Source: Streptomyces phaeofaciens (GTDB lineage Bacteria > Actinomycetota > Actinomycetes > Streptomycetales > Streptomycetaceae). Taken from it: 64,000 nucleotides of DNA. Shown here in pieces: positions 63,000-64,000 of the stretch; positions within the stretch are counted from its first letter, which is position 1; every line of letters starts with the position of its first letter. The notes under the pieces are model-generated. The model ran no database searches and was not told the origin of the DNA. It saw only the letters and a program-made list of their open reading frames with translations. Where the stretch lies: positions 62,001 to 126,000 of the forward strand of contig NZ_BMSA01000009.1 in assembly GCF_014648915.1 (NCBI RefSeq). Direction: 5' to 3'. The position numbers and the translations under genes were made by a program.

Positions 63000-63566
63000 C
63001 TAGACGGCGGAGCGGGGTGCGAGCAGGCCGAGCAGGCCCCGGACGCCCGCGTCGAAGTCGGCGGGCGAGCCGGAGGCGCGGGCCAGGACATAGCCGCCCT
63101 GCACGGTGGCGACGACGGTCGCGGCGATCGCCTCCCCGTCCAGCTCGGGGCCGAACTGCCCCTGCTCCTTGCCCTCTTCGACGATCCCGGCGAGCTGTTC
63201 ACGGAGCCAGTCGAGGGTCTCGTCGACCGGCTCGCGCAACTCCTCGCTCGCGACGACGTCCGGATCCATCGTCAGCCGCCCGATCGGGCAGCCGCGCAGC
63301 ACCTCGCGCTCGCGCGTCAGGTACGCCTCGATGCGCTCGTACGGGGTGCCCGGCCCGTGGAGCACTCCCGCGGCACCGGCGCGCAACTCCTCGGCGGTCC
63401 GCCGGATCGCGGCCAGCGCGAGATCGGGCTTGCCCTTGAAGTGGTGGTACATGCTGCCCTGCCCGGCGCCCGCCCGCTCCAGGATCGCCTTGGGGCTGGT
63501 GCCCACGTACCCGCGTTCCCAGAGCAGTTCCCGGGTGGACTCGATCAGTCGCTCCGACGTCGTCAT
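63000..63566 (-). CDS. TetR/AcrR family regulator
   Basis: This 188-residue repressor has RLIESTRELLWERGYVGTSP, ILERAGAGQGSMYHHFKGKP and a TetR_C segment with GCPIGRLTMDPDVVASEELR. It resembles the YxaF/LmrA branch. ATG 63566 lies 9 bp from a 20-bp palindrome, its own likely operator. It is co-transcribed with DUF4865, its probable target. Confidence 0.92.
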   Translation of the reverse strand: MTTSERLIESTRELLWERGYVGTSPKAILERAGAGQGSMYHHFKGKPDLALAAIRRTAEELRAGAAGVLHGPGTPYERIEAYLTREREVLRGCPIGRLTMDPDVVASEELREPVDETLDWLREQLAGIVEEGKEQGQFGPELDGEAIAATVVATVQGGYVLARASGSPADFDAGVRGLLGLLAPRSAV

Positions 63567-63574
63567 GAAGCCAC

Positions 63575-63594
63575 TGTACATACTAGTAGTTACA
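63575..63594. promoter_or_regulatory. TetR operator: TGTA-N2-TACTAGTA-N2-TACA
   Basis: A 20-bp palindrome, perfect except at the two central-flanking N2 pairs, lies 9-28 bp before the TetR start in the most AT-rich stretch nearby. It should mediate autoregulation of tetR and DUF4865. A separate hairpin, ACGGGAGC/GCTCCCGT (63632-63656), lies further upstream. Confidence 0.75.
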
Positions 63595-63772
63595 GAAACG
63601 GGAGGGCGCGAGAGAGGGCACGAGAGGGAGCACGGGAGCATGCCGCACGCTCCCGTCTACTCCCCGGGAGGTATCCGCACTGCCGCTGGCCGTACGACGA
63701 CCCGGACCCCCTGCGCGCGGGACGGTCGAGGCGTAACGGAAGACGGAAGACCTCACCGAGGAGATGACCGAG

Positions 63773-64000
63773 ATGAACACCCTGGCGAACTGGGACGGCG
63801 GCCCCGGCCCGTGGATCCTGTTCCTCCCGTTGATCTGGGCGGCCGTCGTCGTCGGCGTCGTCACGTTCCTGCGCCGCACGGTGTGGCGCGGCCGCCGCGG
63901 CCCGTGGAACACGGTGGACGCGCGCCCCACCGGCGACTCGCCCCTGGCGGTCCTCGGCCGGCGCTTCGCCTCCGGCGAGATCGACGAGGACGAGTACTGG
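63773..64000 (+). CDS. SHOCT-domain membrane protein (cut by window end)
   Basis: The visible 76 residues start MNTLANWDGGPGPWILFLPL, with one membrane helix (WILFLPLIWAAVVVGVVTFL), then a basic stretch and a SHOCT motif VLGRRFASGEIDEDEYW at the window edge. GAGGAG lies 9 nt before ATG 63773; an ATG at 63764 is too close to it. Short proteins of this type are common and unassigned. The gene continues outside the window. Confidence 0.8.
   Translation, partial: MNTLANWDGGPGPWILFLPLIWAAVVVGVVTFLRRTVWRGRRGPWNTVDARPTGDSPLAVLGRRFASGEIDEDEYW

Overview
The window looks like chromosomal DNA of a Streptomyces species. GC is very high with strong G/C third positions, many genes start with GTG, and the gene content is typical of the group: F420 (Ddn-like), mycothiol-dependent and geranylgeranyl-reductase-like enzymes, a CBM2 secreted esterase, LVIVD and DUF305 secreted proteins, and many TetR, MarR, LacI and ROK regulators. 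Only one in-frame TTA (bldA) codon was noticed by eye. I saw no rRNA, tRNA, CRISPR array, prophage, conjugative element or full-length transposase. Everything here was read by eye; no database search or folding program was run.

Layout. 1-4.2 kb: secreted polysaccharide enzymes (PL3 pectate lyase; CBM2 esterase with a CebR-like box) and an NCS2 purine permease. 4.2-8.8 kb: FprA-type ferredoxin reductase, the divergent DUF305 lipoprotein / LVIVD pair, and a TetR. 9-14.4 kb: a zinc-ribbon / PAP2 / M56 minus-strand group, then a divergent pair of membrane genes (DUF5134, FUSC) with a MarR. 14.5-20 kb: a large clan-A glycosidase-like protein with carbohydrate-binding modules, two VOC proteins, a GNAT and a glycerophosphodiesterase. 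20-24.2 kb: a translationally coupled DUF6421-SDR-threonine aldolase operon, then a transglutaminase-like protein. 24-31 kb: hypothetical membrane proteins, an acyltransferase, a DUF4395/thioredoxin pair, a leader peptide plus flavin reductase, and etfBA. 31-43.5 kb: a secreted phosphatase-fold protein, a DUF6986 aldolase, a MITE, a LacI/ROK sugar module, a kinase-NUDIX fusion, an M20 dipeptidase, a geranylgeranyl reductase, and a Ddn/TetR pair. 43.5-52.5 kb: a 514-bp tandem-repeat desert, a two-component system, MFS/MarR, a mycothiol enzyme, a second MFS, and htpG. 52.6-64 kb: a decayed MFS-CnaB gene ending at a second MITE, a SIS isomerase and class II aldolase, an RlmG-like methyltransferase, AlkB, a ROK regulator, a LysR with START-domain and dehydrogenase genes, DUF1272, a TetR-DUF4865 operon, and a SHOCT protein cut by the window edge.

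How the parts fit. Most units are small regulator-plus-target pairs whose divergent intergenic regions hold readable operators: TetR at 42.7 and 63.6 kb, MarR at 47.8 and 52.6 kb, LacI at 1.1 and 36.4 kb, and LysR at 60.5 kb. A 14-bp motif shared between the purine permease (4.14 kb) and the DUF6986 aldolase (32.4 kb) suggests a purine-use regulon. An AAGC/GCTT box before etfBA suggests fatty-acid control.

The most unusual points are: two ~268-bp MITEs in opposite orientation whose CTAG ends form the stop codons of neighbouring genes, plus a collapsed third copy; a gene that looks like an MFS transporter that has lost its transporter domain but kept its operator and its C-terminal Ig-like repeats; possible HDxxH/EELRxD metal motifs in DUF6421; and a Cys-ending leader peptide before a flavin reductase.
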